Positions 61,565 through 64,000 of a stretch of 64,000 nt of DNA are shown in pieces. Location of the stretch: positions 806,001 through 870,000 of the forward strand of contig NZ_CP043329.1 in assembly GCF_008195825.1 (NCBI RefSeq), given 5' to 3'. Made by a program: the position numbers and the translations under genes. The DNA is from Pedobacter aquae. Its GTDB lineage: Bacteria; Bacteroidota; Bacteroidia; Sphingobacteriales; Sphingobacteriaceae. Within the stretch, counting starts at the first letter, position 1. Each line of letters starts with the position of its first letter. The notes beneath the pieces were generated by a model. It worked only from the letters and a program-made list of their open reading frames with translations. It searched no databases and had not been told where the DNA came from.

Positions 61565-64000
61565 AATAATATTCATCAATAGTGCAGACAAATCACTGAA
61601 GTATGCCGAAGTAGATTTGGACGGAAACGTGCATTTTATAGGTACGCAAGGCGTTGGTAAAAGTACATTGTTAAGAGCAATTCTTTTCTTTTACAATGCC
61701 GACACTCAAAAATTAGGCATTCCCAGAGAAAAGAAAAACTACAATGAATATTACTTTCCATATCTAAATTCTTACATCATTTACGAAGTTCAAACTGAAA
61801 CTGGAAAGTTTTGTGTTTTATCTTTTAAGTCGCAAGGAAGAGCAGCCTTTCGTTTTATAGATTCGGAATACGATAAAAGGTTTTTCATTGACAAAGATGG
61901 TAAAGCGTTTGAAACTTGGGATAAAACAAGAGAAGCACTAGGGAAAACCGATTTCACAAGAATTATTAGCAATTACGAAGAATACCGAAACATTTTGTAC
62001 GGAAACAATAAGGGTTTACCAAACGAATTTAGAAAATACGCCCTAATTGAAAGCAAGCAATATCAAAATATTCCGAGAACAATTGCCAATGTGTTTTTAA
62101 ATGCAAAGTTGGACGCAGAATTTGTAAAGGAAACAATTATAAAATCCTTAAATGAAGAAGAAGTTAAAATTGACTTAACTACGTATTCGCAGACACACCT
62201 CAAAGATTTTGAAACAAATCTGAACGACATTAAGAAATGGACAGAAGGAAATATAGGTAATCAAGCAGAAAAAGTAACAACAACTTATTCCGCTTTGCGA
62301 TACTTAGAGCAAAAGAAAAAAGATTTGGCTTTTCAATTAGGCTATTCATTGAACAATGTTAAAGAGAAACATCCAAAGGTTCAAGAACAGCTAAACACAG
62401 AAGAGTTAAAGCGTGAAAGAGTATCAGAGAAACTCAAAGAACTTGACAACGTTTTTGACAAAAAGAAAGGCGAAATACAAAGACAGATTGGAGTTGTTTC
62501 AGAAAAATTAAAAGAAATTTCAGCTAAGAAAAAGGAATATGAAGCATTGAGAATTGAAACAATTCTTAAACGAGTTGCTAACAAACCGACATTGGATTTG
62601 GAAAAGAAAAACTTGTCGGAAGAAAGAGAAATTCTGACATCTAAATTTCTTGAAATACAAAAACGCTTCGAAGCACAATTAAATCAGTTGGAGAACCAAC
62701 TTAAAGAATTTGAAAATAACAAGCAATCAGAAAAGAATACGGTAGAGCGAAATTTTACTCATTTCAGGGAAGATTTAAATAAACAATACGAATTGATAAA
62801 TGATGAAATCCGAAAACAACACGAAGAAGAATTAAAAACAGCGAATGCTAAAGTAAAAGAAAAATCAAATGCAATTACTGATAACAAAATAAAATTATCT
62901 GAAGTAAAGCATAAACGTTTTTATGAAACTGAAATTGCAAATTGTAAAACAGATATATCCAAAATGAATTCTGCAATCACAAAAGCAGAAAACGAAAAAG
63001 AACAGGCAGACAACAAAATCAAGTCTATACAGAAAGAGTGGGAATTTGAAGAAAAGAGTATAAAGGCTGACATAAATAGAAAAATTGAACGCAAAACAGA
63101 AGAGCAAGTAGCATTCAATAAACTTATCGTTGCCATTGATACAAAAATTGAAAATAGCAAAAATTCACTTTATGGCTGGCTAAATGAAAACATTCCCAAT
63201 TGGGATAAAACCATTGGAAAAATAATTGACGAAGAAAATGTATTGTTTCAACAAGGATTAAATCCTAAAATAGTTTCCGATTCAAATTTGAATTTGTACG
63301 GAATCAGTATCGACACAAGCGAAATCAATAAAAGTGTAAAAACGGTTGCAGACTTACAAAACGAGCAAGAAGACTTTAAATCCAAGATTGAAGAAATAAA
63401 ACAATCTATTGCAAATCTTAACGCTCAATCTAATGACGAGTTAGAGAAATTGAAACGCAAATTTCAACCCAAAATTAAAGAGCAAAAGGAAATTATTCAG
63501 AATTGCGAGTACACTAAAGAAAACTGCAAAACTAAATTGGACGAACTTACAATTCGTCAAACTGAATTTGAAAAGAAGGCTAAAGCAGAACAAAAAGCAG
63601 AAATAGATAAAATTGACGCAATCATTTCTAAACTAAGTGAAGAAAAAACAAAGGCAGAAGAAGAAGTTCAGAAAATAGAATTCAGTATCACAAAAACTAT
63701 TGAAGCAAAAAAGAAAGAAAAAGAAACCAAAATAAAATCAGAGCAAGAAAAAGTATCTATTATTCTTAACCAACTTGATGAACAAACTCAAGTAGAAAAG
63801 AATAATATAAACAAGAAAGTAGAAGCAATTAAGACGAATCGAAAGAAAGAACTTGATACAAAAGGTGCGGACACAAAGAGAATTGACGAAATTGATTTAA
63901 GACTTAATGCAATTAATTCTGAATTGTCCTTTATAGAATCTAACCGAGATAAAGTTGCTGAATACAATAAAGATAAAAGAGAATTGTTTGATAAAGAAGA
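61548..64000 (+). CDS. SMC ATPase (MksB/JetC-like), 3' end missing
   Basis: At least 817 residues, open to the window end. The start ATG at 61548 overlaps the preceding gene by 17 bp; the translation begins MKFLSKIIFINSADKSLKYA and reaches a Walker A, GTQGVGKST, at residues 32-40. After a globular head part (about 1-230) there is a very long Glu/Lys-rich coiled coil (about 270-540), a hinge-like region (about 540-610, LYGWLNENIPNWDKTIG) and a second coiled coil cut by the window. The signature motif and Walker B would be downstream. This is the SMC layout. In Wadjet the complex traps plasmid DNA for cleavage by JetD; in housekeeping MksBEF it organises the chromosome. Confidence 0.82.
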   Translation, partial: MKFLSKIIFINSADKSLKYAEVDLDGNVHFIGTQGVGKSTLLRAILFFYNADTQKLGIPREKKNYNEYYFPYLNSYIIYEVQTETGKFCVLSFKSQGRAAFRFIDSEYDKRFFIDKDGKAFETWDKTREALGKTDFTRIISNYEEYRNILYGNNKGLPNEFRKYALIESKQYQNIPRTIANVFLNAKLDAEFVKETIIKSLNEEEVKIDLTTYSQTHLKDFETNLNDIKKWTEGNIGNQAEKVTTTYSALRYLEQKKKDLAFQLGYSLNNVKEKHPKVQEQLNTEELKRERVSEKLKELDNVFDKKKGEIQRQIGVVSEKLKEISAKKKEYEALRIETILKRVANKPTLDLEKKNLSEEREILTSKFLEIQKRFEAQLNQLENQLKEFENNKQSEKNTVERNFTHFREDLNKQYELINDEIRKQHEEELKTANAKVKEKSNAITDNKIKLSEVKHKRFYETEIANCKTDISKMNSAITKAENEKEQADNKIKSIQKEWEFEEKSIKADINRKIERKTEEQVAFNKLIVAIDTKIENSKNSLYGWLNENIPNWDKTIGKIIDEENVLFQQGLNPKIVSDSNLNLYGISIDTSEINKSVKTVADLQNEQEDFKSKIEEIKQSIANLNAQSNDELEKLKRKFQPKIKEQKEIIQNCEYTKENCKTKLDELTIRQTEFEKKAKAEQKAEIDKIDAIISKLSEEKTKAEEEVQKIEFSITKTIEAKKKEKETKIKSEQEKVSIILNQLDEQTQVEKNNINKKVEAIKTNRKKELDTKGADTKRIDEIDLRLNAINSELSFIESNRDKVAEYNKDKRELFDKE

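Overview
The window is a low-GC stretch with the architecture of a Bacteroidota chromosome, most like Pedobacter or another Sphingobacteriaceae member. The evidence is SusC/SusD pairs, TAnnTTTG-type -7 promoter boxes, no Shine-Dalgarno sequences, many secreted carbohydrate-active enzymes, and families seen mainly in Bacteroidota (DUF3826, DUF2490, GH140, GH106, GH127). The genus is inferred; no rRNA or tRNA gene is visible to fix it.

Positions 1 to 47,521 form one very large pectin polysaccharide-utilisation locus. The enzyme set points to rhamnogalacturonan II (RG-II) or a mixture of pectins. It has a GH95 (5' end cut by the window), a malectin-bearing GH2, an AraC regulator, two DUF3826 proteins, SusC/SusD with a third surface lipoprotein, a PL1-type pectate lyase, and a PAS sensor broken by a frameshift. 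Then comes a run of same-strand genes from 17,584 to 40,595. It starts with a two-domain 1050-residue beta-helix protein, a GH140 apiosidase, a GH43, a beta-propeller protein, a GH2, a frameshifted GH78 and a BNR-repeat (sialidase-like) hydrolase. It continues with a set of cytoplasmic genes: Fe-alcohol dehydrogenase, DHDPS-family aldolase, PdxA2, DUF1537 kinase and a Na+/solute symporter. It ends with an STN-domain esterase and an exported TIM-barrel protein. After 1.5 kb of repeats come GH106 and GH127. Read together, the central genes form a plausible route for 3-deoxy-D-lyxo-heptulosaric acid (Dha), an RG-II sugar: cleavage from the chain, uptake, aldol split to pyruvate plus a C4 uronate, reduction to D-threonate, phosphorylation, and oxidation/decarboxylation to DHAP. 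Six promoters in this half share an operator with two half-sites 21 bp apart, the first exactly 48 bp upstream of the -7 box. One of these promoters drives no gene, only a short region ending in a terminator: a candidate small RNA.

Positions 48,495 to the end are different. Short transcription units on the + strand are separated by imperfect palindromes of about 130 bp (one is about 70 bp) with AAC...GTT ends, laid out like integron attC sites. The start of most units is complementary to the left end of the palindrome that closes the same unit, as expected for gene cassettes. No integrase is in the window, so this resembles an attC cluster lacking an integrase. Cargo: an outer-membrane-type protein; a leucine-rich-repeat protein; a four-gene unit (DUF2062, universal stress protein, DUF2062, P-type Ca2+-ATPase-like pump); DUF2490 plus a beta-carbonic anhydrase lipoprotein; a small lipoprotein plus a TFIIB-type zinc-ribbon protein; and finally the first three genes of an SMC (MksBEF/Wadjet-like) system that runs off the window end. 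An IS1182-like element has inserted inside one of the palindromes.

Two genes (GH78 and the PAS sensor) carry single-A frameshifts. Noncoding DNA in several places is built of degenerate 7-bp repeats.
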